Below are positions 44,404 through 53,322 of a stretch of DNA of 54,743 nt, in pieces. The stretch spans positions 1 to 54,743 of the forward strand of contig CALGLR010000016.1 in NCBI GenBank assembly GCA_937959395.1. Direction: 5' to 3'. The first letter of the stretch is position 1, and every line of letters starts with the position of its first letter. Origin of the DNA: an uncultured Flavobacteriaceae bacterium. Its GTDB lineage: Bacteria; Bacteroidota; Bacteroidia; Flavobacteriales; Flavobacteriaceae. The position numbers were made by a program, and so were the translations under genes. Below the pieces are notes generated by a model. The model made no database searches. It was not told the origin of the DNA and saw only the letters and a program-made list of their open reading frames with translations.

Positions 44404-44958
44404 ATGGCACTCACAGAATCTAACCCAATAGCAAATGGGACACTTGCACCAAATTTTAAGCTTCCTGACACTGTTTCAGGAAAAACGCTAACACTTCAGC
44501 AATTAAAAGGAGAAAAAGGAACCGTAATTTTTTTTATATGCAACCATTGTCCGTTTGTAATTCATGTAAATGAAGCATTAGTGAAATTAGCAAAAGATTA
44601 TCAAGAAAAGGGAATTGGTTTTATAGCAATAAGTAGTAACGATGTAAATAATTATCCTCAAGATGGTCCAGAATTAATGAAAAAACAAGCTGAAGAGTTA
44701 GGCTATCCTTTTCCGTATTTGTATGACGAAACACAAGAAGTCGCTAAAGCGTATGACGCAGCTTGTACCCCAGATTTTTATGTGTTCGATGGGAATTTAA
44801 AAGCAACTTATCATGGCCAGTTAGATAATTCAAGACCAGGAAATGGATTACCAGTTACTGGAGTAGATATAAGAAATGCAATAGAGGCTATTTTAAATAA
44901 TAATGCTTCTTTAGAAATTCAAAAACCAAGTATTGGTTGTAATATTAAATGGAAATAA
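44404..44958 (+). CDS. Thioredoxin-fold redox protein
   Basis: A 184-residue cytoplasmic protein of the AhpC/TSA-thioredoxin superfamily. APNFKLPDTVSGKTLTLQQL begins the fold, and a CxxC site lies in FFICNHCPFV. AISSNDVNNYPQDGPELMKKQAEELGYPFPYLYDE and TPDFYVFDG are conserved in the thioredoxin-family group close to peroxiredoxins. It may reduce peroxides or disulfides; partner unknown. No signal peptide is visible. It is a single gene between a strong terminator and ctlX. Confidence 0.88.
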   Translation: MALTESNPIANGTLAPNFKLPDTVSGKTLTLQQLKGEKGTVIFFICNHCPFVIHVNEALVKLAKDYQEKGIGFIAISSNDVNNYPQDGPELMKKQAEELGYPFPYLYDETQEVAKAYDAACTPDFYVFDGNLKATYHGQLDNSRPGNGLPVTGVDIRNAIEAILNNNASLEIQKPSIGCNIKWK

Positions 44959-45030
44959 AAGGACTGCTTTTTATTTAGAATAGAAATTAATTTTTATCGT
45001 TATAATTCTAAATAATAACGCGTATTAAAT

Positions 45031-45038
45031 TACATTTG
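45031..45038 (+). promoter_or_regulatory. Candidate -7 element before ctlX
   Basis: TACATTTG matches TAnnTTTG and ends 16 bases before the ATG at 45055. The -33 box is not clear (TTC near 45006). Confidence 0.45.
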
Positions 45039-45054
45039 CATAAATTTTTCTAGA

Positions 45055-45990
45055 ATGCAGCAAACTACAAACACCATCTTAATGGTTAGGCCTACACAAT
45101 TTAGGTCTAACGAGCAAACAGCGACAAACAATTATTATCAAAAGGATGTAGAAGGGAAATCGGCTACCGAACTTCAGCAATTAGCTGAACAGGAATTTGA
45201 TGATTATGTAAGTAAATTAAGAAATAAAGGCGTTCATGTTATTGTGTATAATAGTAAAGACGGTTTAGATACACCAGATTCCCATTTTCCAAATAACTGG
45301 ATTTCATTTCATGAAAATGGCAACATTGGCTTGTATCCAATGTATGCAGAGAATAGGCGTTTAGAGCGAAGAGAAGACGTTTTAGAGGTTATAGAAAAGG
45401 AAGGGTTTAAGATTGAAAATGTTGTAGATTATACAGGTGCTGAAGAAGAAGGTTTTTTTCTTGAAGGTACTGGAAGTTTAATTTTAGATCGCGTAAATAG
45501 AAAAGCATACTGCGCATTATCTGCAAGAGCAGATGAAGAACTATTTATTGAGTTTTGTGAAGATTTTGAATATACTCCTGTTATTTTTAAAGCCTACCAA
45601 ACTGTAGATGGTAAACGTAAAGAAATATACCATACCAATGTTATGATGTGCGTAGCTGAAACTTTTGCGGTAGTTTGCTTAGAATGTATAGACGATAAAA
45701 AAGAGCGTAAAAATGTAATTTCCAACTTAAAAGAAGATGGAAAAGAAGTCATTACGATCACTGAAGCTCAAGTTGATAATTTCGCAGGAAATATGCTTCA
45801 GGTTAAAGGAAAAGACGACAAGCTCTATTTAATAATGAGCCAGGCAGCTTATGATTCTTTAAATAAAGGACAAATAAATGCTATTGAAAAACATTGTGAT
45901 ATTATAAGTAGTTCTTTAGAGACTATTGAAGCCTGTGGGGGCGGGAGTGCTCGATGTATGATGGCTGAAGTATTTCTACCGAAGCGCTAG
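45055..45990 (+). CDS. ctlX: Citrulline-utilising hydrolase / amidinotransferase-fold enzyme CtlX
   Basis: A 311-residue guanidino-group-modifying enzyme of the CtlX type. In Francisella, CtlX is described as a citrulline ureidase that degrades citrulline. Seen: LMVRPTQFRSNEQTATNNYYQ at the N-terminus, DSHFPNNWISFH (substrate Asp/catalytic region), EGTGSLILDRVNRKAYCALSARA, YHTNVMMCVAETFAVVC with the His of the triad, and the catalytic Cys301 in GGGSARCMMAEV. The last 68 bases, including the Cys301 codon, are also the antisense 3' end of the histidine kinase gene. Substrate is inferred from the family. Confidence 0.85.
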   Translation: MQQTTNTILMVRPTQFRSNEQTATNNYYQKDVEGKSATELQQLAEQEFDDYVSKLRNKGVHVIVYNSKDGLDTPDSHFPNNWISFHENGNIGLYPMYAENRRLERREDVLEVIEKEGFKIENVVDYTGAEEEGFFLEGTGSLILDRVNRKAYCALSARADEELFIEFCEDFEYTPVIFKAYQTVDGKRKEIYHTNVMMCVAETFAVVCLECIDDKKERKNVISNLKEDGKEVITITEAQVDNFAGNMLQVKGKDDKLYLIMSQAAYDSLNKGQINAIEKHCDIISSSLETIEACGGGSARCMMAEVFLPKR

Positions 45991-48079
45991 CTGGTTTTAA
46001 AAATTGAGGTTCTTCCTTGTGTATAGGAAGTTCGATATAAAAAGTACTACCAATACCTAAGATGCTTTCAACCCATATACTGCCATTATTAAGTTCTATT
46101 AAATCTTTACAAATAGAAAGCCCTAATCCGGTGCCCTTTTCGTTGTGTGTCCCAGTAGTAGTATAAGTTGTATCTCCACCAAATAGTTTGGAGATGTTTT
46201 CTTTAGAGATTCCTACACCAGTATCAGAAATACTAATTATTAAATGATTTTCTTTTATGTTATTAGCAATAGTTATTTTATCTAAAGAATTACAAAATTT
46301 AATCGCATTTGCCATAATATTTTGAACAACGATTTCAATCATGCTTCTATCTGCAAAAACTAAATTTGAATTGGATTCGTTAATGAGTGTTATGTTTTTA
46401 GCAATTAGCTTTTGTTCAACCAGTTTAATTTTTTCTTGGAATACATCTTTAATATCAAAAGTTATTGGCTTAGATTCTAAAGATTTCATTTGAGATTTTG
46501 ACCAGTTTAAAAGATTAAAAAGGAGCAATGAAGCATTATTAGCAGTTTCACTTAATTCTGGAATTAGAGAATTAAACTCTTCTTTTGTAATAGATCCTTC
46601 TTTAAGTAAATCTATAAGTCCTTTTGTTGAGGTTAAAGAATCTTTCAAATCATGAGAAACAATCGAAAATAGTTTGTCTTTTGTTTTATTAATATTTTCG
46701 AAATGTTTGTTCTCTTCTAAGATAACTTCTTTTTGAAGCTCAATATTTTTATTCTTTAATTCTAAATCTCGAGTATATTTTAAGCCTTTATTACGTTTAA
46801 AATAGGCAATTATTAAACATATCGCTAAAATAGAAAAGCCAATTAGAGAAGCATATAATGTTTTTCTAAAACGATCAAATTTATTTTTACTTACTACAGT
46901 GGCATCGTGGTTTATTTTAGTGATTAATAACTTTTCATTTGAGGCTTCACTTATAGTAGTATTAATTTGAGTTGTGTCTAACGTAATGGTTTCAAAACTT
47001 ATCTTGGGGTTATCATTCTTAGTTTTTATAGTATTTAATAATGCATAATATTCTGTTTGATTCTTAAAAGCACGTTCAAAATTACCTCTAATAGAATCTA
47101 AAGCGATAAGATTTTTGTAGTTATTTAATAATGCAGCATTATCATTAATTTGCTTTGCTAATTTATTAGCTTCTAAGAATTGTTTTTCGGCAGATTTATA
47201 ATATTTAAATTTGAAATTAATTTCACCTAAATGACTTAAAGTAGTAACTATTCCGTCAATATTATTTGCATTTCGATTTAATTTAAGTCCTTCTTTTAAA
47301 TAGTTTGTAGCAGTTTTATAGGCCCCTTTTTTTAGATAGATACTACCAATAATTGGAAATAAATGGCTTTGTAACTCCGCATTGTTTTCACCATAGTTTA
47401 AGGCATTATTTAAATAACTAATGGCTTTAGGGTAATTTTCCTCTTTATTATAGAGAAGTGCTAATTCTTTATTTACTTTTATTAAACCATCAGTATCATT
47501 TAAGGCTTCTATTGTCTCTAACTTTTTTAAGCTGAAAACGATTGCCTTCTCGTTAATATTATTAATTTCATAGCTATTAATTAATTTATCATAAACTTCA
47601 ATTAGTTCATTATAATGATGACCATCTTTGAATTCTTTAATTGAAGCTAAGGCATATTTTATTGCTAGAGGATGGTTTCCTTGGTCTATTTGTAAAACAG
47701 CCATATCGCTGTTTACTTTAGCGACAGCAATAGTGTTTTTTAAGTTACTATATAATACTTTTGAAGTTTTTAAATACTTTAATGCAGGAACAAATTCTTT
47801 TCTCTTATAATAAATTAATCCTTTGATGTATTTTATTTCTGCTAAGCCTTCAGTATAATTTAATGTTGTAGATAAAGCTTCACTTTCTTCAGCAAATTTT
47901 AATGCGTTTAAATGATCTTCAGAATTATAAAGAAGTTTTATGATTTTTATAGAGGTATTTACTTTAGAAGTATCTTGATTTTGTAAATCGAGATCTAAAG
48001 ATAAATCGTTTAATTTTTCTGTTTGAGAAAAACTAGAATAGGTTATTATAAGTAATATGAGGACTATAAGTCTTTTCAT
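45923..48079 (-). CDS. TPR-containing sensor histidine kinase
   Basis: A 718-residue membrane kinase. Signal peptide (MKRLIVLILLIITYSSFS); periplasmic TPR-like helical repeats to about residue 340; one transmembrane helix (about 408-427, LYASLIGFSILAICLIIAYF); a coiled coil (about 435-465); then a HisKA dimerisation domain with phospho-acceptor His476 (FSIVSHDLKDSL) and an HATPase domain with N box (QNIMANAIKF), DTGVGI and GTGLGLSICKDLIELNNG. The kinase core ends near residue 687 (FYIELPIHKEE). The remaining about 30 residues run antisense into ctlX. No response regulator gene is adjacent. The arrangement fits Bacteroidota TPR-type kinases sensing an unknown envelope signal. Confidence 0.92.
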   Translation of the reverse strand: MKRLIVLILLIITYSSFSQTEKLNDLSLDLDLQNQDTSKVNTSIKIIKLLYNSEDHLNALKFAEESEALSTTLNYTEGLAEIKYIKGLIYYKRKEFVPALKYLKTSKVLYSNLKNTIAVAKVNSDMAVLQIDQGNHPLAIKYALASIKEFKDGHHYNELIEVYDKLINSYEINNINEKAIVFSLKKLETIEALNDTDGLIKVNKELALLYNKEENYPKAISYLNNALNYGENNAELQSHLFPIIGSIYLKKGAYKTATNYLKEGLKLNRNANNIDGIVTTLSHLGEINFKFKYYKSAEKQFLEANKLAKQINDNAALLNNYKNLIALDSIRGNFERAFKNQTEYYALLNTIKTKNDNPKISFETITLDTTQINTTISEASNEKLLITKINHDATVVSKNKFDRFRKTLYASLIGFSILAICLIIAYFKRNKGLKYTRDLELKNKNIELQKEVILEENKHFENINKTKDKLFSIVSHDLKDSLTSTKGLIDLLKEGSITKEEFNSLIPELSETANNASLLLFNLLNWSKSQMKSLESKPITFDIKDVFQEKIKLVEQKLIAKNITLINESNSNLVFADRSMIEIVVQNIMANAIKFCNSLDKITIANNIKENHLIISISDTGVGISKENISKLFGGDTTYTTTGTHNEKGTGLGLSICKDLIELNNGSIWVESILGIGSTFYIELPIHKEEPQFLKPASASVEILQPSYIEHSRPHRLQ

Positions 48080-48347
48080 AAGAAATAGACGGCACTTTAT
48101 ATCAATAAATCAGGTAGCATGTTATGTAAACTAATTGACAGACATGTAGTTGTGCAAGGGTTTAAAGATTAGGATTAATTAAATTTTCAATAATTACATT
48201 TACTATACAAAAATGGAAAAATGAATCCTCTAAAACTAATAAAAGGCGATAAAATGTAAATAATTTAGATGAAATACATTCTTTTTATGATTAAAAACAC
48301 ATAACATCGATGAAGTGCACTTTCTGAAGAAGTCTTCAAGAATAAAA

Positions 48348-48995
48348 TCATTCGGTCTTGTTTTTATTAATTATACGATCAAAAATATAGCCTTCCTTCT
48401 CAGCTCCCCAAATGTAATTATCATCATTATCAAAACCACGATCCCATGATATAATTTGGTTTTCACATATTTCTACTTGAGAAGTAGAATAAACCGATTT
48501 CCGAAAATTACTTAAACAGTTTCTGTCTATTGTGCCTCCTTTATAACTGTTTTCTGTAATTTGTTTTAGTATAACATCACAGCCTTTGCGTAACTTTAAA
48601 TCGGTAATAGTTAAGGAATCAAATAACGTTTTGTTTTTCCATTGGCCAATATATAAAGAATCATTTGGCAGTTCGTAAATAGTGCTTGATATTGTAGAGT
48701 CTGAAACACGAGCGAGCTCATAAATACGTTGCCTGTATGGATTATTACTCATACTACTAAGCGATTGTTCGACGTATAAAAATGTTCCTTTCGTTTCCCA
48801 TATGGGATACATATGTAAGAGAATATTGTAATAATTAGAATCAGTTTTTGCTTGGTTGGCCGAATTAAAAGAACCTTGCATATAGTTGTGTAATTGTTCC
48901 AAACCTTTATCCTTAGTAGCAATAATATCATTCTTTTTAGCTTTTTTACAGCTAAAAATGAACACTACTAAAAATAAAAAATGAATAGATTTCAT
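48348..48995 (-). CDS. CpcT/CpeT-family lipoprotein
   Basis: A 215-residue lipoprotein (lipobox IFSC near residue 17, start at 48995; an upstream in-frame ATG at 49013 is less likely). The mature part matches the CpcT/CpeT chromophore-lyase family as remembered: YMQGSFNSANQA, LHMYPIW, FLYVEQSL, NPYRQRIYEL, RKGCDVILKQ, YKGGTIDRNCLSNFR, ISWDRGFDNDDNYIWG and GYIF near the end. In cyanobacteria this family attaches bilins to phycobiliproteins. A heterotroph has no phycobilisomes, so the role here is unknown. It lies alone between the kinase and argS. Confidence 0.8.
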   Translation of the reverse strand: MKSIHFLFLVVFIFSCKKAKKNDIIATKDKGLEQLHNYMQGSFNSANQAKTDSNYYNILLHMYPIWETKGTFLYVEQSLSSMSNNPYRQRIYELARVSDSTISSTIYELPNDSLYIGQWKNKTLFDSLTITDLKLRKGCDVILKQITENSYKGGTIDRNCLSNFRKSVYSTSQVEICENQIISWDRGFDNDDNYIWGAEKEGYIFDRIINKNKTE

Positions 48996-49100
48996 AGGCA
49001 AATAAACTAACAATTTCTAAGGTAATGATAATTATAGTAAATATCAAGATGAGTTCCTTAAATGAGTTTGAAGTGTGAGTAGTAACGGACTAAAAAATAC

Positions 49101-49108
49101 TATCTTTG
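49101..49108 (+). promoter_or_regulatory. Candidate -7 element of argS
   Basis: TATCTTTG matches TAnnTTTG exactly, 22 bases before the argS ATG. No good TTG is found at the right spacing. Confidence 0.5.
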
Positions 49109-49130
49109 CACATTCAAAAATGTACATATA

Positions 49131-50915
49131 ATGAGTCTTCAATTAACACTAACAGAGCAAGTAAAAAAGGCAGTAGCATCAATATACAATGCTAACTTAG
49201 AATCCGTAGAATTTCAAGCAACTCGCAAAGAGTTTGCAGGAGATATTACCGTTGTTGTTTTTCCTATGTTAAGAGTGGTTAAAGGCAATCCTGTACAAAT
49301 AGGAGAGCAAATAGGCGAATACTTAGTTTCAAGCGTTGATGAGGTTAAAGGGTTTAACGTGGTTAAAGGTTTTTTAAATATAGAAATTAACGACAGCTAT
49401 TACCTTAATTTTTTCAATACTATAAAAAACAATACCACTTATGGTTATAAGGAGGTCGATAAAAATGATAAGGCAGTTATGGTCGAATATTCTTCGCCGA
49501 ATTCTAATAAACCATTGCACCTTGGGCATATTCGAAATAACTTATTAGGATATTCTGTAGCTGAAATTATTAAAGCTTCCGGAAAGAAAGTATATAAAAC
49601 TCAAATCATTAATGATCGTGGTATTCATATTTGTAAAAGTATGTTGGCTTGGAAGCGTTTTGGAAATAATGAAACACCAGAATCTACTTCGCTTAAAGGA
49701 GATAAATTGGTTGGTAATTATTATGTAAAGTTTGATCAAGAATATAAGAAAGAAATAAAGGTTTTAATTGAACAAGGAAAAACTGAAGAAGAAGCAAAGA
49801 AGCAAGCACCAATTTTAATAGAAGCTCAAGATTTATTGCTGAAATGGGAAGCTGGTGATGAAGAAACAGTTACGCTATGGAAAACGATGAACCAATGGGT
49901 TTATGATGGTTTCGAGGTGACTTATAAAAACCTAGGTGTCGATTTTGATACCTTGTATTATGAAAGTCAAACCTATTTATTAGGGAAAGAGTTTATTGCT
50001 GAAGGGCTTAAAAAAGACGTTTTTTTTAAAAAAGAAGATGGCTCGGTTTGGTGTGATTTAACACCAGAAGGTTTAGACGAAAAAATTGTATTACGTGCCG
50101 ATGGAACTGCGGTTTATATGACACAAGATATTGGAACTGCTATACAACGTTCAAAAGATTATCCAGATGTAGGAGGGATGGTTTATACGGTAGCTAATGA
50201 ACAAGATTATCATTTTCAGGTGTTGTTTTTAATTATAAAGAAACTAGGATTCGATTGGGCAAAAAACTTATTTCATTTAAGTTATGGTATGGTAGATTTG
50301 CCTAGCGGAAAAATGAAAAGTAGAGAAGGAACTGTTGTAGATGCTGATGATTTGGTTGAAGACATGACAAAAACGGCTGGTGAAATTTCTGAAGAATTAG
50401 GTAAACTGGATGGTTACAGTAGTGATGAAAAACAAACGTTATATAGCATGATTGGTTTAGGTGCTTTGAAATATTATATTTTAAAAGTTGATCCTAAAAA
50501 ACGTATTTTATTTGACCCTAAAGAGTCTATCGATTTTCAAGGGAATACAGGGCCATTTATACAATATACTTATGCTAGAATACAATCCATACTAAGAAAA
50601 GCTGATGTTGATAAGAATGTCACACTGAGCGCAGACGAAGTGCAGCTACACGAAAAAGAAAGAGAATTATTAAAACAAATACAGCTATTTCCAGAAGTGA
50701 TTCAAAATGCTGCAAACCAACATAGTCCAGCTTTAGTTGCTAATTATACTTACGATTTAGTAAAAGAATTCAATTCGTTTTATCAAAACGTATCTATTCT
50801 TGGTGCAGATACCGAAACCGAAAAAATATTTAGAGTGCAATTATCTACAACAGTAGCAAATACGATTAAGAATGCATTTTTGTTACTTGGGATTGTGGTT
50901 CCTGAGAGAATGTAG
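49131..50915 (+). CDS. argS: Arginyl-tRNA synthetase
   Basis: A 594-residue class I aminoacyl-tRNA synthetase charging tRNA-Arg. Seen: YSSPNSNKPLHLGHIRNNLLG with the HIGH-type signature HLGH (residues 130-133), TQIINDRGIHICKSM, RADGTAVYMTQDIGTA, the KMSKS-region variant GKMKSREGT, and the DALR anticodon-binding domain ending in PERM. Length is normal. An in-frame stretch (VTLSADEVQ, about residues 497-505) is encoded by a sequence resembling a dispersed GC-rich element. The 3' end is partly duplicated at 53318-53500. Confidence 0.96.
   Translation: MSLQLTLTEQVKKAVASIYNANLESVEFQATRKEFAGDITVVVFPMLRVVKGNPVQIGEQIGEYLVSSVDEVKGFNVVKGFLNIEINDSYYLNFFNTIKNNTTYGYKEVDKNDKAVMVEYSSPNSNKPLHLGHIRNNLLGYSVAEIIKASGKKVYKTQIINDRGIHICKSMLAWKRFGNNETPESTSLKGDKLVGNYYVKFDQEYKKEIKVLIEQGKTEEEAKKQAPILIEAQDLLLKWEAGDEETVTLWKTMNQWVYDGFEVTYKNLGVDFDTLYYESQTYLLGKEFIAEGLKKDVFFKKEDGSVWCDLTPEGLDEKIVLRADGTAVYMTQDIGTAIQRSKDYPDVGGMVYTVANEQDYHFQVLFLIIKKLGFDWAKNLFHLSYGMVDLPSGKMKSREGTVVDADDLVEDMTKTAGEISEELGKLDGYSSDEKQTLYSMIGLGALKYYILKVDPKKRILFDPKESIDFQGNTGPFIQYTYARIQSILRKADVDKNVTLSADEVQLHEKERELLKQIQLFPEVIQNAANQHSPALVANYTYDLVKEFNSFYQNVSILGADTETEKIFRVQLSTTVANTIKNAFLLLGIVVPERM
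50619..50646. repeat. GC-rich repeat-like element inside argS
   Basis: GTCACACTGAGCGCAGACGA followed by AGTGCAGC, a GC-rich motif, stands out in AT-rich sequence. It resembles short palindromic intergenic elements known from flavobacteria and other bacteria (recalled, not searched). It is read in frame between the Rossmann and DALR parts of ArgS. Confidence 0.45.
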
Positions 50916-51043
50916 GTTTTTTAAATCAGATTTAGTTAAAAATGGAGTCTAATAAAATAATCAATAGTAAAATTTTTAAAGCTACTGTACTTATTGATAG
51001 TTGCTTAGTAAAAAATATTTAATTTAAGATTCGTTTGTCCTGT

Positions 51044-51051
51044 TATATTTG
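51044..51051 (+). promoter_or_regulatory. Candidate -7 element before the beta-helix cargo gene
   Basis: TATATTTG matches TAnnTTTG. The expected leader of about 80 bases contains a hairpin (TCACTT 51064-51069 with AAGTGA 51074-51079). The -33 box is weak (TTTA 51023-51026). Confidence 0.45.
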
Positions 51052-51140
51052 TGTTTTAACGTTTCACTTGTTAAAGTGATGTGTTTTTGTAAATTTTTTA
51101 CTTACTATGTAGTAATTATTTTAATAAGATCCACTAAATT

Positions 51141-53033
51141 ATGAAGAAATACACCTTTTTGATTCTATTTACGCTCTTTTGCTCTTTTGTATCTTTTAGT
51201 CAAATAATAGAATCCCATAGAATCGCAGCAAACGCTTTATGGGAAACATATGGACGAGATAATGACAATCCTTCGCAAATGCCAGATGCAGTACCATTAA
51301 ATTTGGATGCGAATGTAGATCAAATAGTAATAGATCCTAATTTTAGAGATTTAGAAGTTGCATTAAAAGCTCTAGTAGATACTAATGGTGGAGTCTTACG
51401 ATTTAATAACACGACTCCAGTTACTATTAATTTTAATAACGTTATTGAAATTAAACCTTTATTTCAAAATATAGATAAAGAGAGAACAATTGTTATACAA
51501 GGTGAAAACATCACATTCAACGGTCAAAATAATAACAGTCTTTTTGTCGTTAGAGGAAATCTTAGATTAATAATTCAAGATGCAGGTTTCAAAAATGCTA
51601 ATTTTCAAGGAATCTCTCAATCTCATCTTAATTCTATATTTCGTTCTGGTGGTGGTGCTATAGAAGTAGCACAAGTAGGTTCATATTCTGCGTCGTTAAG
51701 AGTACGAAACTGTCATTTTATTGATAACACTGTGTCTCATTTTAGTGGTGTGGGAGAAAATCAGAATGGGGCAGGAATACGATTTAATTATAAAACTACT
51801 GGAGAGGTATTTGGTTGTGTTTTTAAAAATAATAAAGCGGTTACTGGAGGAGCTATTGGAGCAACTTCGGTTAATAGGCTTACTGTTATCGATAGTAACT
51901 TTGAGGGAAACCTGTCTAATGGTTATAAATCGACTACAGGTTTTATGAATGTTGTTGAAGGTGCTGGAGCGATACGGTTAGATAGAACAATAAAACCCGT
52001 TGAAATATATGGGAGTGAATTTATTCGTAATTCTGCGAATGTAAAAGTGTCGGTAATCGAGGTTTTTATTAGGCCAGTATCAGGAGCTAACCCTAGTTAC
52101 CCAAATAATGGGCCATCTCTTATTATTGATAATTGTTTATTTAAAGAGAATACTTATAATAATTATGCTGGAGTAAGTAATTTTGAAAGAGCTTTTTTTT
52201 CAGGATGTATTGTGTTTCATTCTGGTGGTATCGATGGTAGTTTTAGTGGGGGTAAAATGAAATTAACCAATTCTGTATTTGATAGTAATGAAGTAGGACA
52301 AGCAAATATTAGAATGATTAACGATTTTGAAATTAGTGATTGTATTTTTGCTAATACTCAATATCTTGATATTATTGATGCTACTCAACAAGGTGCTGTT
52401 TTTCTTCAAAAAGTTAATATGTCAGGTTCTTTTAATAACTGTACTTTTTATAAAAATGAACCTAGAAATGGAGCTTTAGCTAATGATATTATGTTTTGGA
52501 CTGGCGATATTCCTTCAAAAGTTCAACTAAATAACTCTATATTTTATCGTACTAATACGAATACAAATACTAAGCAAGTACGATTGCCCTTAATGGGTAG
52601 CGGAAATAATCAGCACATTCCTAGTGTAAATATGTCTTCATTTGCGCAAGTGGCTAATGGTGCTTCTTATTTGACCAACCCCAACATTCAGCCTGAAAAT
52701 ATTATAAGTATGTGCCTTGGCGACAATACTTTGCCTAGAAATATTGGAGGTCTTCCAGATTGCGAAGTGCTTAGTGCTGCTGGTTCTATTTGGGAAGGAT
52801 TTGTTATAAGTCCTAATCCAACTTCAGATTTTATAAATATTTCATCTAACAGTAAGAGTACTGCTATTGAGTCTATTAAAATATTAGATGTACATGGGCG
52901 AATAATTAAAACATATACCACAGAAATAACCAAGAAATTTAAAGTAGATTTGAGTTTTTTAGAATCTGCCGTTTATTTTATACAAGTGCATGCAGGTAAG
53001 GGTTTTAATACTAGGAGAATTATAAAAAAGTAG
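51141..53033 (+). CDS. Secreted beta-helix protein with type A T9SS sorting domain
   Basis: A 630-residue exported protein: signal peptide (MKKYTFLILFTLFCSFVSFSQ), then a region with repeated short strands and asparagine ladders (CHFIDNTVSHFSG, CVFKNNKAVTGGAIGA, NFEGNLSNG, CLFKENTYNNYAG) typical of right-handed beta-helix and polymorphic membrane-protein-like folds. The C-terminal about 80 residues (GFVISPNPTSDFINI, IKILDVHGRIIKTY, AVYFIQVHAGKGFNTRRIIKK) form the type A T9SS sorting domain removed by PorU. Probably a surface adhesin or carbohydrate-interacting protein; no catalytic residues recognised. It sits between intact argS and a decayed argS fragment, so it may be on inserted DNA. Confidence 0.88.
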   Translation: MKKYTFLILFTLFCSFVSFSQIIESHRIAANALWETYGRDNDNPSQMPDAVPLNLDANVDQIVIDPNFRDLEVALKALVDTNGGVLRFNNTTPVTINFNNVIEIKPLFQNIDKERTIVIQGENITFNGQNNNSLFVVRGNLRLIIQDAGFKNANFQGISQSHLNSIFRSGGGAIEVAQVGSYSASLRVRNCHFIDNTVSHFSGVGENQNGAGIRFNYKTTGEVFGCVFKNNKAVTGGAIGATSVNRLTVIDSNFEGNLSNGYKSTTGFMNVVEGAGAIRLDRTIKPVEIYGSEFIRNSANVKVSVIEVFIRPVSGANPSYPNNGPSLIIDNCLFKENTYNNYAGVSNFERAFFSGCIVFHSGGIDGSFSGGKMKLTNSVFDSNEVGQANIRMINDFEISDCIFANTQYLDIIDATQQGAVFLQKVNMSGSFNNCTFYKNEPRNGALANDIMFWTGDIPSKVQLNNSIFYRTNTNTNTKQVRLPLMGSGNNQHIPSVNMSSFAQVANGASYLTNPNIQPENIISMCLGDNTLPRNIGGLPDCEVLSAAGSIWEGFVISPNPTSDFINISSNSKSTAIESIKILDVHGRIIKTYTTEITKKFKVDLSFLESAVYFIQVHAGKGFNTRRIIKK

Positions 53034-53147
53034 CCTTAGATTAAATGAATTTATAAATTATTGGTATAAATTTGATTTTTTTTATTGAGATAAAATAGAA
53101 TCTAATTATAGTCTTTTGTGTGGAGTGCAAGCAGATTATAGTCCCGC

Positions 53148-53183
53148 TTCTATTTTATATTGAAATATTAAAGAAAAGGAAAC
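53148..53183. repeat. Short dispersed repeat, copy 2
   Basis: 33 of 36 bases match 32521-32556, including a 21-base identical stretch. It lies immediately downstream (in minus-strand sense) of the truncated reading frame at 53188-53322, within the 488-base gap between the cargo gene and the response regulator. Confidence 0.6.
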
Positions 53184-53187
53184 AAAT

Positions 53188-53322
53188 TTAGTCAATTGTT
53201 TTTATAAGTGTTTTTTCTAAAGGGACTTCAATATACCGTGCTTCAAGTTCATCCAACTTAATATGAAAATAACCAATATTATGAATTTCTCTTTCTGAAT
53301 TTGTTCTAACATTTAAGGTAAT
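53188..53322 (-). pseudogene. Truncated gene fragment, C-terminal 44 codons
   Basis: On the minus strand an open frame of 44 codons ends in TAA at 53188-53190 and is closed upstream by TGA at 53323-53325. It has no start codon. The translation (NSEREIHNIGYFHIKLDE, then LEARYIEVPLEKTLIKTID) looks like real protein sequence, with charged and hydrophobic residues well spaced. The open frame ends where the argS-derived sequence begins, as if a gene was cut by a rearrangement. Family not recognised. Confidence 0.5.
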
